A stretch of 64,000 bases of DNA from Paenibacillus popilliae ATCC 14706 (GTDB taxonomy: Bacteria; Bacillota; Bacilli; Paenibacillales; Paenibacillaceae). The stretch covers positions 1 through 64,000 of the forward strand of contig NZ_BALG01000042.1 in NCBI RefSeq assembly GCF_000315235.1, written 5' to 3'. The notes below the pieces were generated by a model, which did no database searches, was not told the origin of the DNA, and worked only from the letters and a program-made list of their open reading frames with translations. Within the stretch, counting starts at the first letter, position 1. The number at the start of each line of letters is the position of its first letter. The position numbers and the translations under genes were made by a program. Below, piece after piece: positions 1 to 6,960 of this stretch.

Positions 1-19
1 TGATGCATTAATTATAAAC

Positions 20-68
20 GAAAAAAGGTACGGCTCCTCAATTTTCTTGAGGAGCCGTACCTTTTTTC
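20..68. terminator. Strong bidirectional terminator
   Basis: A near-perfect hairpin with stem GGTACGGCTCCTCAA / TTGAGGAGCCGTACC is flanked by an A-run on the left and a T-run on the right, so it can terminate from both sides. It presumably closes a gene to the left of the window. Bases 69-344 hold no gene that I can support. Confidence 0.85.
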
Positions 69-344
69 ATGAGAAGGACTTTTTCAGTGGCCTCTTGAAT
101 AAAACGGGGCTTCTTGTCTATAATCCACGGACTCTCGAAATATTCTCGCCATATTAGCTGTCTTCTCCCCTACGTGTACTAAAATAGAAAACGCCTGATT
201 TGCGCTTATATTGAGCGAGAGCACGGCCATTATTCGACAAATTCTAGTTTACAGAGTCCAGAGAAATAGGGTATACTTACCATGCAATAGAAAGGCTTTA
301 TGGGCGGTCTAGGCTGAACTCTCCCGGAAGGGAGGTGACGCGAC

Positions 345-455
345 ATGGAGATAAAAGATGCTTTGACGCTTATGATTGACTTCGGTTTGCTTAGTACTGC
401 ATTACTGACGTTAATCTTTACCGTCGTCATTGCTCTTTATAACCATAAGAAATAG
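345..455 (+). CDS. Putative holin-like type I toxin peptide
   Basis: This is a 36-residue hydrophobic peptide beginning MEIKDALTLMIDFGLL, with one membrane segment (about residues 7-31) and a basic tail ending NHKK. The DALTLMI-FG-L pattern is the signature of the putative holin-like toxin family related to Bacillus TxpA/BsrG, which damages membranes and is normally silenced by an antisense RNA. An excellent GGGAGGTGA ribosome site lies 6-7 nt before the ATG. The leader (GGGCGGTCTAGGC, from 302) is complementary in part to the sequence just after the stop (GGCCGCCC), as expected for a folded, translation-delayed type I mRNA. I did not find a convincing antisense promoter. It lies in a prophage-remnant neighbourhood, which is typical for this family. 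Confidence 0.75.
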   Translation: MEIKDALTLMIDFGLLSTALLTLIFTVVIALYNHKK

Positions 456-533
456 GCCGCCCCTCGGGAAAGGATCGCGACCTACTTCGCATAACTTCCA
501 ACAGCCGACCGCTCTTAAAGCGGCTATTGCTCG

Positions 534-563
534 GGAGTCGTGTTCCTCCACGACTCCTTTTCT
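534..563 (+). terminator. Terminator of the toxin mRNA
   Basis: The stem GGAGTCGTG / CACGACTCC with a 6-nt loop is followed by TTTTCT. It ends the toxin transcript about 80 nt after the stop. An antisense RNA in a type I system would be expected to overlap this 3' region. Confidence 0.8.
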
Positions 564-616
564 ATTTATATGATAACATAGTGGTTTTTATACGTCTACT
601 TTATTTGGCAACTGTT

Positions 617-844
617 CTAATCCTCGTCCGGAACATACTCAATCAAGTCTGCAACCGTACATTCTAATGACTTGCACAACAGGTCCAGTGTTTCAAATTG
701 TATCCCGTTCGTATCCCCATTGTACAATTTTGAGATTCCATTTCGATGTAAACCTTTGCCATTAGGATCTTTCTCTTTCGTCAAGCGTTCTATATAAGTT
801 GAATCAAATTTCTTAGCAAGCCGTGGTAAGGAAAAATAAACCAT
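617..844 (-). CDS. Small Cro/CI-type helix-turn-helix regulator
   Basis: A 75-residue protein. The second half (SKLYNGD, then FETLDLLCKSLECTVADLIEY) matches the compact Cro/CI-family HTH proteins of Bacillales phages and chromosomes, in which the recognition helix is followed by the conserved TL-LC-L-C--DLxEY tail. The first half is less typical, and its ATG has only a weak ribosome site. It points away from the next small genes, as a phage repressor would from early genes. The target operator is not evident. Confidence 0.65.
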   Translation of the reverse strand: MVYFSLPRLAKKFDSTYIERLTKEKDPNGKGLHRNGISKLYNGDTNGIQFETLDLLCKSLECTVADLIEYVPDED

Positions 845-891
845 TTATCGAATAAGAAACAGATAAAGAAACGGACAAAGTGGGGAACGCC

Positions 892-1071
892 ATGGATAAG
901 CATAATGAACTGGAAAAAGTAAAAGAAGCCATGAAAAAGCCAAGCTACGTATTATAGAAAAGTATTTTTATTATAGGTACCATTTTTGCTCTTAACTTGG
1001 CTATATATTATGGGAGGGAATTTAGCTTGATTCGTATGCTTGGCGAATCGAGTTTTTATTTTGCCTTGTAG
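892..1071 (+). pseudogene. Small membrane-protein ORF interrupted by an amber codon
   Basis: Reading from the ATG gives 21 residues (MDKHNELEKVKEAMKKPSYV plus L), then TAG at 955-957. The frame continues open for another 37 codons with a clear hydrophobic segment (SIFIIGTIFALNLAIYY) and stops at 1069-1071. The charged N-terminus followed by a single membrane span makes one disrupted small phage membrane protein the simplest reading. An intact 21-residue peptide is the alternative. There is no strong ribosome site beyond a GGGG upstream. Confidence 0.4.
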
Positions 1072-1104
1072 TTCAGAAAAATGAACCTTTAGGGAGGTGA
1101 TGTC

Positions 1105-1347
1105 TTGGTTATCAGTGGAGAGCAACTGCGGAAAATTCGAACAGTTTATCGCGTGTCCCTTGAAGAGTTCGGAGCATTACTTGGAGTCTCCGGACGATTC
1201 ATTCTTTATGTAGAGAGAGGGGAGCGATTGTTTCCAGAGGAAAGGCAACGACTCTTGGTTTCTGAGTTAAGTCTGACGCCGGAGAAATTATCGAAAATTG
1301 AATCTATTTACGATGAAGGTGAGGAGTGCAAAGTTAACATTATCTGA
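1105..1347 (+). CDS. XRE-family helix-turn-helix protein
   Basis: An 80-residue protein starting at TTG, with a perfect AGGGAGGTGA ribosome site five bases upstream. Residues about 5-38 (GEQLRKIRTVYRVSLEEFG then ALLGVSGRFILYVERGER) form a typical XRE/Cro helix-turn-helix with the conserved I-x-x-x-E-R-G turn. The tail is short and has no effector domain, so it is a phage- or plasmid-type DNA-binding protein. It lies just upstream of the RepL-like gene and may control it. Confidence 0.65.
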   Translation: MVISGEQLRKIRTVYRVSLEEFGALLGVSGRFILYVERGERLFPEERQRLLVSELSLTPEKLSKIESIYDEGEECKVNII

Positions 1348-1396
1348 TGAAAGGAGCATACTTAATGGCAATCAGCCGTAAAAGCGAGATAAAGGC

Positions 1397-2098
1397 GTGG
1401 AGATTATTACGCCGAAAGGCAAGAGCAGTTTCCTGGAGCTACAGAGGAATGCTACTATCCGTGATGGTGTTGTATATGACGCACAGGGCGTTGATAAATC
1501 CCATCGCGCCGAACTTGTCGTAAGAGCAACAGAAAAGCAACACCGAGCTTTAAAAGTGGTGGGTGAGCTGTCTATCCACGAAGTCGAAAACGGCGGGTTT
1601 GTGTTCGCGCTGTTTGATAGCTGCCGGACGATGGAGGAATGTTTCCCGTCGCTGAGTCAATCCGATTTAGCCCGTTTGATGTTCATCGGCACTTATACCG
1701 GATACAAGGACGGGCGGCTCCAACACGACAACGGGACAATAATCGGACGCAAGCAATTAGAAGCACTAGTCGGAATGAGTCGCGCTCGGTTCTCGGAATT
1801 TTATCGCAAACTGATTGCGGAAGAAATTATTCGGGAAGAGGGCGAAGAGCTGTACATGAATCCGAGCGTATTTTATCGCGGCGTCTTAAAGGATTCGGAA
1901 AATAAGCTAGAGGAGTTCCAACATACACGGATGTTCCGCAAGACTGTTCGGGAGCTTTACCATGCTTACGGAGGTCGAACAATCAAGCAACTAGCGATCA
2001 TTTATGCAGTACTTCCGTTCGTTAACTTCCGCTCCGAAATGGAGAGGCCGACCGTTCCGCCTTCACCTCGACATGAAAGGGAACTTGCTTGCGAATAG
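1397..2098 (+). CDS. RepL-like phage/plasmid replication protein, C-terminus replaced at a deletion junction
   Basis: 233 residues with a GTG start. The central part has a winged-helix look: IGRKQLEALVGMSRARFSEF, then a wing ending YMNPSVFYRGVL. The Y-x-NP-x-x-xxRG element is shared with Firmicute RepL initiators, so DNA-binding replication initiation is the likely role, but I am not certain of the family. The frame is coherent up to about LPFVNFRSE (near 2037). It then runs into low-complexity residues that belong to a different reading frame of a tail-gene fragment. I therefore read the last 20 or so residues as an artefact of a deletion joining the early (replication) and late (tail) modules. 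Confidence 0.5.
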   Translation: MEIITPKGKSSFLELQRNATIRDGVVYDAQGVDKSHRAELVVRATEKQHRALKVVGELSIHEVENGGFVFALFDSCRTMEECFPSLSQSDLARLMFIGTYTGYKDGRLQHDNGTIIGRKQLEALVGMSRARFSEFYRKLIAEEIIREEGEELYMNPSVFYRGVLKDSENKLEEFQHTRMFRKTVRELYHAYGGRTIKQLAIIYAVLPFVNFRSEMERPTVPPSPRHERELACE

Positions 2099-2709
2099 CC
2101 TGACGGCGAATTACGCTAAGATAAATAGTTCAGAATTTAGCGGCGGTCAAATTGTCGGTTCGTCAATCAACGTTGGAAACGGAATGTTTACGGTAGATGC
2201 TGCGGGGAACATGTACGCGGGAAACGGGAGATTCCGAGGTACGATTGACGGTACAACGTTCACAGGCGGACTCATCCGAACCGCCGCAAGTGGGCGACGG
2301 ATTGAGTTGGATCAACGTGGATTCCGCGCTATTGACTCATCCGGCACATCAAGGATATCGATCCAAACGGACAGCGAGCAGGGAATCGCGGGCATTGGGT
2401 TCAACGATGCATCGGGAAGCTGGCAAGGGCAGATTATCGGTACATCCGGAGGCTTCCACATTGGCGCACAGCACGGGATTACAGTTAATAGCGGAATCGG
2501 GCCAACTGTATTTGAGTCGAGTGTTCAGTTCAATCGAGGAGCCATTGGACTAGACGTATCAAATACGAAGATAGCGACGCTTATAAAGACGACTTAAAGT
2601 ATATCGAGGACTTGAAATCAAAAAACGAAACACTCGAAAAGGATTGGATGAGGCCATCGGGCAGACGCTTGTTCAATTACACACTGGCGAAGATATGTCG
2701 GAAGAATAG
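2046..2709 (+). pseudogene. 3' remnant of a phage tail-fibre/minor structural gene
   Basis: From about 2052 the frame encodes LDMKGNLLANSLTANYAKIN followed by glycine- and serine-rich beta-type sequence with repeated G-T-F/I-G and AASGRRIELD-type motifs. This is the usual C-terminal composition of Siphoviridae tail endopeptidase/antireceptor proteins. The N-terminal bulk is missing. The frame closes at 2597. A coiled-coil-like stretch (YIEDLKSKNETLEK) follows in another frame, and a further frame then gives LDEAIGQTLVQLHTGEDMSE to a TAG at 2707-2709. At least one frameshift is therefore present. The first ATG in this frame is at 2073. It is a decayed phage structural segment. Confidence 0.6.
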
Positions 2710-2713
2710 TCGT

Positions 2714-2754
2714 GGAGCCGTCGGGGAATCAGCGTTCCTCGCGGCTCTTTTCTT
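2714..2754 (+). terminator. Terminator after the tail remnant
   Basis: The imperfect stem GAGCCGTCGGGGA / TTCCTCGCGGCTC is followed by TTTTCTTC. It likely ends the late phage transcript. Nothing codable is recognised between it and the tRNA fragment at 2973. Confidence 0.65.
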
Positions 2755-2972
2755 CGTTTATAGTACCGCATATATAATAGAAGGAAAATTTACGGGGTGG
2801 CGCTTTCTGGACTTGCGGGGTGCCGTTCCTAGGCGTATAATTAACGGTAATCGAGTGAGCAAGCACCGATTCCGTTGAGTCTCGAACTTCACGGAATCCG
2901 CGTAGAATATGCCGTTTCGACTCCCGTAACCGTATTCGGGTGGACTAACGATGGACAGCCGTTTTACAACCG

Positions 2973-3021
2973 CATCTTGACAGGGTGGGGGTCGGCGGTT
3001 CGAGCCCGTCTCAGAACACCA
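2973..3021 (+). tRNA. 3' half of a tRNA-Val(GAC), probable phage attachment site
   Basis: The segment matches a tRNA from the anticodon arm to the CCA end. It contains stem CATC/GGTG around a 7-nt loop TTGACAG (T33, anticodon GAC, A37), a variable region, a T-arm GGCGG-TTCGAGC-CCGTC with five pairs (one G-U), acceptor strand TCAGAAC, discriminator A and CCA. No D-arm and no matching 5' acceptor strand (GTTCTGA) exist upstream, so it is not a functional gene. Integrases commonly use the 3' half of a tRNA gene, leaving such a partial copy at one prophage end. By orientation, the complete tRNA would lie left of this window. Confidence 0.6.
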
Positions 3022-3443
3022 TACGCATATTATCGCGTCGTATCCACGTTTGTGGGCTTTCGACTATCGTTGGACTAACAGAGGACAGTACGCAGGGTGA
3101 AGTGCCTACGCTTTCGCAGGGCGAGACATTGATTCAGGCGCGAATACATACGAGGGATGCTTCTCATTCGATTCATTTCGAAAGAGAGGCGTTTTTGTTT
3201 TGGAAGACTATAATCATAAAAGAAAATGATTCAAAACGGCGCGCACGAGTAGCACTCGGATCAACTTACTTGATGCACAGTCGGACCGGTTTTAGCACGC
3301 AATACTTTATCCATCAGGTCAGGTCCTTCGAAGGGCGAAAGGAAAGGGGCGCTATCTGGGCGAGCAGGTTTACAATCAGGAGATTCAGGGAAAAATACCC
3401 AATATTGTTTTTTCAAGTTGCGGGGCATTCGGAGGTATTACGG
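3022..3443. other. Intergenic stretch without recognisable gene
   Basis: About 420 bases lie between the tRNA fragment and the next small ORF. The strand can be read as part of a longer frame, but its composition and the lack of a ribosome site give it no support. It contains an imperfect copy (TGGACTAACAGAGGACAG at 3071) of a motif also present at 2941. Otherwise I see nothing in it. Confidence 0.4.
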
Positions 3444-3635
3444 ATGAATAATCGCATGCAGTGGCTGGTCTTTGTGGCTGCGTTGCTGAGTGTTCTATTG
3501 ATTGTTGTCGGCTGTACCGCCTGGGCTCGCGGCGCGGCTCCCTTCCCACAGCCGGATCGTTTTGGACCGTCTACTCCCGTTATTCAACAGGATGTGTATG
3601 GAACACGCGTCCGGTCCCGTGTATATTCGCCTTAA
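3444..3635 (+). CDS. Small putative lipoprotein/membrane peptide
   Basis: 63 residues with a GGAGGT ribosome site 7 nt upstream. The N-terminus is a hydrophobic span (WLVFVAALLSVLLIVVGC) ending in VVGC, an acceptable lipobox, followed by a proline-rich, probably extracellular tail. I do not recognise the family. It could be lipid-anchored or simply a single-span membrane peptide. It sits between the prophage remnant and the GNAT gene and is the first ORF here with good translational signals. Confidence 0.5.
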   Translation: MNNRMQWLVFVAALLSVLLIVVGCTAWARGAAPFPQPDRFGPSTPVIQQDVYGTRVRSRVYSP

Positions 3636-3654
3636 CCGAGAGCCTGACACAAAG

Positions 3655-3700
3655 CCTTGTTCCGGTCCAGAAATTCATTTGCTGTGGCGTGGGAACAAGG
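3655..3700. repeat. Inverted repeat CCTTGTTCC / GGAACAAGG
   Basis: A perfect 9-bp inverted repeat with a 28-nt spacer lies shortly after the small lipoprotein ORF. There is no T-run, so it may be a decayed terminator or an operator-type dyad rather than an active terminator. Confidence 0.4.
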
Positions 3701-3824
3701 CCGTTATTATGATGATTAGGGCTTGGCGTCGTCGTCGGCGCCCTGCTTTTCTTCACGGGCTTGATCGGTATCAAGGAATGTGGTGACCATTATAGAGTTC
3801 AATGCGTTTCCTCCTTCAAATCGC

Positions 3825-3872
3825 TGTGAGATCGATCACAACAGACTATGCATGAAATCTTTTTTATATAAT
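3825..3872 (+). promoter_or_regulatory. CRP/Fnr-type dyad and -10 element upstream of the GNAT gene
   Basis: TGTGAGATCGATCACA (3825-3840) is a perfect TGTGA-N6-TCACA palindrome, the half-sites recognised by the Crp/Fnr family, including Bacillus Fnr. A TATAAT box lies at 3867-3872 with no good -35 element. The dyad centre falls roughly 47 bases before the expected start point, a position suited to an activator. This could be chance; no regulator gene is adjacent. Confidence 0.4.
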
Positions 3873-3942
3873 GATATCTTATCTTAAACCAAAAAATGTA
3901 CATAATTTTAACAATTGGTTGACAAGAGAGGAAGGTGCAGCT

Positions 3943-4386
3943 ATGGCAGCAGAAGTGATTGAAGTAAAAACCGAAGGACAGCTTCAGCAATGTTTGGAAA
4001 TTCGTAAGGAAGTATTTGTGGACGAGCAGAAGGTGCCGTTGGAAGAAGAAATTGACGAGTTGGATCACCTGGATGCAAAAAGCAATCATATCCTTATAAC
4101 AGTAGACGGACAAGTCGCGGCGACCGGGCGGATGAAATGGCTGGATGAGACGACAGCAAAAATGCAGCGCGTCGCTGTATTGAAGCCGTTCCGCGGGATC
4201 GGGATCGGCCGTTCGCTCATGGTTGCGTTGGAGCAGCTTGCCCGTTCCATGGGGGCGGAGAAGAGTATGTTAGACGGGCAGTGCCAGGCAGAAGGATTTT
4301 ACTACTCTCTTGGCTATACGACCGTATCGGAAGAGCCGTTCTACGATGCAGGCATTTTGCATGTCCGTATGGAGAAGAAGTTATAA
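3943..4386 (+). CDS. GNAT-family N-acetyltransferase (ElaA/YjcF-like)
   Basis: 147 residues. The first segment (LEIRKEVFVDEQKVPLEEEI) is characteristic of the YjcF/ElaA subgroup. The acetyl-CoA motif A is QRVAVLKPFRGIGIGRSLM at about residues 75-93, with R-G-x-G-x-G at 84-89, and GFYYSLGY near 125 is motif B. The ATG is chosen because GAGGAAGG precedes it at correct spacing; the frame is open further upstream but without a ribosome site. The substrate is unknown. It appears monocistronic, upstream of the DUF3892 gene. Confidence 0.85.
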   Translation: MAAEVIEVKTEGQLQQCLEIRKEVFVDEQKVPLEEEIDELDHLDAKSNHILITVDGQVAATGRMKWLDETTAKMQRVAVLKPFRGIGIGRSLMVALEQLARSMGAEKSMLDGQCQAEGFYYSLGYTTVSEEPFYDAGILHVRMEKKL

Positions 4387-4459
4387 TATTCCCCCAGTTC
4401 TCCGGGCAAGCTAAGATGGTATGCTTGGTGCAGAATATCTTCTTCAGGAGGCGTAGGGA

Positions 4460-4690
4460 ATGAACAACCGGGAGACGATCGTAGCTGTGCAAAAGAACGG
4501 GGATGGCGATCTGAGCGCATTCCAGACGAGCACAGGAAGACATCTGTCCTACGAACAGGCTCTGGATGAGGTTCAGGCAGGAAATATTGCCGGAGTCAAT
4601 GTCTTTAAAGGCAGAGACGGAGGGATGTATTTGCGCGGCGAGGCAGATGGAGACCCGACGAATAATTTGGATAATCTGCCGCTGTTCTGA
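4460..4690 (+). CDS. DUF3892-domain small protein
   Basis: 76 residues matching the small DUF3892 family of Bacillales. It shows ETIVAVQKNGDGDLSAFQTS, then LSYEQALDEV, VFKGRDG and the closing ADGDPTNNLDNLP element. The function is unknown. The predicted fold is a small soluble domain without catalytic residues that I can identify. A CAGGAGG ribosome site is well placed. It ends against a strong hairpin shared with the convergent MBL-fold gene. Confidence 0.8.
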   Translation: MNNRETIVAVQKNGDGDLSAFQTSTGRHLSYEQALDEVQAGNIAGVNVFKGRDGGMYLRGEADGDPTNNLDNLPLF

Positions 4691-4716
4691 CAGCAGGAAT
4701 GGCACGGTAATAGAAC

Positions 4717-4751
4717 ACCGGCAAGCAGTGCATGTCTCGCTGCTTGCCGGT
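4717..4751. terminator. Bidirectional hairpin between convergent genes
   Basis: The perfect 12-bp stem ACCGGCAAGCAG / CTGCTTGCCGGT with an 11-nt loop lies between the convergent DUF3892 and MBL-fold genes. The T-tracts are weak, but position and stability suggest a shared terminator. Confidence 0.7.
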
Positions 4752-4760
4752 ACTACGTTG

Positions 4761-5498
4761 TTATGGAATCTCCATAAGTTCTTGCTGCTTTACGAACCTC
4801 ATTCGCCCCGTTTTGCCTTCGAAGGTATCCTGCTCATCTCCATAATGCATCAGCCACAGCCTCTTCTGAATGAAATCCGGCAAGGTGAGCAAATCGTCAA
4901 GTCCCGTATGCACCTCGGCTTTCCCGCGCAGTTGGCAGTCGTGGAAGATGGTCGTTACGCCTTGCTTCTCAACGAGCCAACGAAGCAGATCGGGTTGGAA
5001 CTGCATATCTGCGCTGTAAAAAAACGTATCATTGAACAGAAAGGAGAAGCTTCGTTTTCCTGGGATATGCGGGGTTTCCAGCAGCTTCACGTTCAGACCG
5101 GACAGCGGCTCCGATGTCTGTCCAGGTTCTAGCGGATGCACCTCGAAGGCATCCTCCAGGCAGGTCAAGCCCTCTTGTGTCACCCCCCCCTTGAGTGTAT
5201 GCTCCCAGAGCGGAGCAATAAGCGGGGCAGCGATGAACAGCTTCGGCTTGCGATGGTATCGGAATTTCATCTGAAATGCGTATTCCTCCAGCCCGCCCAC
5301 GTGATCACCATGAATATGACTGATGAGGACGCCGCCTAATTCATCGAAGGATACACCCAAGTGGTACAAAGCTTGCGGCGCGGTGATGCCGCAGTCCACC
5401 AGCAGCTTGCCGATTTTTGTATATATTAGCGCATTATTATTGAAATACTTTTTGGCAAAAGCACTTCCCGTGCCAATCATTTGTATGCGCAGTGTCAT
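4761..5498 (-). CDS. MBL-fold metallohydrolase (RNase Z-like subgroup)
   Basis: 245 residues. The metal-binding motif SHIHGDHVGG lies at about residue 60, with later metal-ligand candidates in YSADMQF and LMHYGDEQ. The start TLRIQMIGTGSAFAKKYFNN and the short LLVDCG strand are typical of the beta-lactamase-superfamily hydrolases related to RNase Z and PhnP. The real substrate cannot be assigned. The ATG is chosen at 5498 because GGAGGG lies 7 nt upstream; a longer in-frame reading lacks a ribosome site. It is transcribed alone and convergent with the DUF3892 gene. Confidence 0.85.
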   Translation of the reverse strand: MTLRIQMIGTGSAFAKKYFNNNALIYTKIGKLLVDCGITAPQALYHLGVSFDELGGVLISHIHGDHVGGLEEYAFQMKFRYHRKPKLFIAAPLIAPLWEHTLKGGVTQEGLTCLEDAFEVHPLEPGQTSEPLSGLNVKLLETPHIPGKRSFSFLFNDTFFYSADMQFQPDLLRWLVEKQGVTTIFHDCQLRGKAEVHTGLDDLLTLPDFIQKRLWLMHYGDEQDTFEGKTGRMRFVKQQELMEIP

Positions 5499-5783
5499 CC
5501 AATCCCTCCGTAACCATCGGTTTACGCCCATTCCGTCGACAATTTGTCACGCTCGTTCTCGTTTAAAAGGCTTTTCATATCTATTTTTCTTTAGCTTAGT
5601 ATACACCTGGGCGATAAAATAAAAAACAGCGCCGTTGAAAACGGGAAGGGGACGTAAATGTTGTTTTAAAAAAATCATTTATTCATTTTGCAAAATGGCA
5701 ACGATGTTATTAACAATTTTTTTCCGCAACTCTCCATGCTTAGCTGAGTATAACTTAACAATTAACCAGTTGGAGGTATCGCG

Positions 5784-6374
5784 ATGAATTACAGAAGAAT
5801 TGTAGCATTGGCTCTGTTCGGTACCATGATGAGCGGGACATTCGCATCGGCACAAATATCGGCACAAGAGGCTGAACCGGCTGTCGTGCAGGGGGAGAAA
5901 GTTCAGGTCGTGATGAACGGAAGCACGATTCAGGATGGGGGCATTATGGTTGAAGGACGGGCGTTTTTGTCCGTACGCCAATTAAGTGATGCGCTGCAAG
6001 CGTTCGTCACTTGGGATGATGCCAGCAAGAAGGTTGTCATCGATAAGCCCAATGTGGATTTGCTGTTATTTAAAGATAATTCATTGTTCGGCAAAGTTCC
6101 GACAGGCAAGACTTCTTTTACTGTATTGGCACAGATCGATAGTCTGAACACGTCAGTGGACACGATAAAGTTTACAATCACTGATCCAAAAGGAAACGAG
6201 ACGGACATACAGGAGTCACCCGTCGAGGATAATAAGGAAGATAACTTCTGGTTCCGCACCAATGAATTCAAGTACGATTTCAAGACGAAGGGCGACTATC
6301 TGATCTCCTGCTATCTGAAGCAGAAGAACGGGGAATATACGCTGGTCTCGCAGAAAAAGCTGCCGACTGTCTAA
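5784..6374 (+). CDS. Secreted copper-amine-oxidase-N-domain protein
   Basis: 196 residues. A Sec signal peptide (RRIVALALFGTMMSGTFASA, cleavage near ASA-QI) is followed by a CuAO-N1-type domain: VQVVMNGSTIQDGGIMVEGR, FLSVRQLSDALQ, VTWDDASKKVVI. This domain is widespread in secreted and S-layer-associated Paenibacillus proteins and has no oxidase activity itself. The C-terminal half (TDPKGNETDI, FKTKGDYLI) looks like an Ig-like beta domain. It is probably cell-surface or extracellular; its ligand is unknown. The ribosome site TTGGAGGT is strong. It is monocistronic. Confidence 0.75.
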   Translation: MNYRRIVALALFGTMMSGTFASAQISAQEAEPAVVQGEKVQVVMNGSTIQDGGIMVEGRAFLSVRQLSDALQAFVTWDDASKKVVIDKPNVDLLLFKDNSLFGKVPTGKTSFTVLAQIDSLNTSVDTIKFTITDPKGNETDIQESPVEDNKEDNFWFRTNEFKYDFKTKGDYLISCYLKQKNGEYTLVSQKKLPTV

Positions 6375-6460
6375 TGGCGCCAGTTCCATTGGCTTCACAA
6401 TAATATGAACCTACTGAACGGATCATCCGCGCTTACATACAAGACATCGCTCCTGCTTCG

Positions 6461-6489
6461 TTGACCTGCTTATCAGAAAGTGGTACGAT
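6461..6489 (+). promoter_or_regulatory. Sigma-A promoter of the DUF1292 gene
   Basis: TTGACC and TACGAT are separated by 17 nt. The -10 lies about 48 bases before the ATG of the DUF1292 gene. Confidence 0.7.
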
Positions 6490-6536
6490 ACGGAAGTATA
6501 ACCAACCCATTACCTGAAACCAAAGGAGATTCACGC

Positions 6537-6845
6537 ATGAGCGAACATCAACATAATCATGACCAGGACTGCGGCTGCGGACATGATCACGAACACGACG
6601 AATTGGTCATCACATTAGTAGATGAAGAGGGCAATGAGATCGATATGGCTCTTGTTGAGACGTTCAATGTAGGCGAGCAAGTATATGCTCTGTTGCTGGC
6701 ACGGAACAATCCGGAAGCGGATGGCATCATTGTGCGCGTTGACGAAGAGGATGAAGACATGGTACTGAATCCGATTGAAGACGATGAGGAATGGGAGCGG
6801 GTGCAGCAGGCTTACGATCAGATGGTTGCCTCCCAGGAAGACTAA
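6537..6845 (+). CDS. DUF1292 (YrzB-family) protein with His-rich N-terminus
   Basis: 102 residues. The core (LVITLVDEEGNEIDMALVET, then VYALLLARNN and IVRVDEEDED) is the DUF1292 family, acidic small proteins of unknown function; B. subtilis YrzB is the best-known member. What is unusual is the first 20 residues, MSEHQHNHDQDCGCGHDHEH, with six His and two Cys that could bind Zn, Ni or Cu. Start at the ATG after AAAGGAG. It has its own promoter and a strong terminator, so it is a monocistronic unit. Confidence 0.85.
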   Translation: MSEHQHNHDQDCGCGHDHEHDELVITLVDEEGNEIDMALVETFNVGEQVYALLLARNNPEADGIIVRVDEEDEDMVLNPIEDDEEWERVQQAYDQMVASQED

Positions 6846-6890
6846 TCTGAACAAGCAACTCTTCAGCGGCCCGTTCGTTGAAGATGATGA

Positions 6891-6919
6891 AGCTCCGAGC
6901 GTCCGCTCGGAGCTTTTTT
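6891..6919 (+). terminator. Terminator of the DUF1292 gene
   Basis: AGCTCCGAGC / GCTCGGAGCT with a tight GTCC loop is followed by six T residues. Confidence 0.9.
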
Positions 6920-6960
6920 GCTGCTGCTGTCACCTATGTAAACTGCTGCTTTCATTCGTA

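Noticed and set aside
1365-1397. ATG start MAISRKSEIKA with an AAAGGAG site just upstream of the RepL-like gene
   Set aside because: It leads into a frame that loses all family likeness. It is noted because the RepL-like GTG at 1397 has no equally good ribosome site, so a frameshift near 1390 is possible.
2985-3443. N-terminal extension of the 63-residue lipoprotein frame
   Set aside because: It overlaps the tRNA fragment and has no ribosome site; the internal ATG at 3444 has a perfect one.
3705-3830. Hydrophobic frame GLGVVVGALLFFTGLIGIKE
   Set aside because: It begins right after stop codons, without a start or ribosome site; it could be a fragment but cannot be supported.
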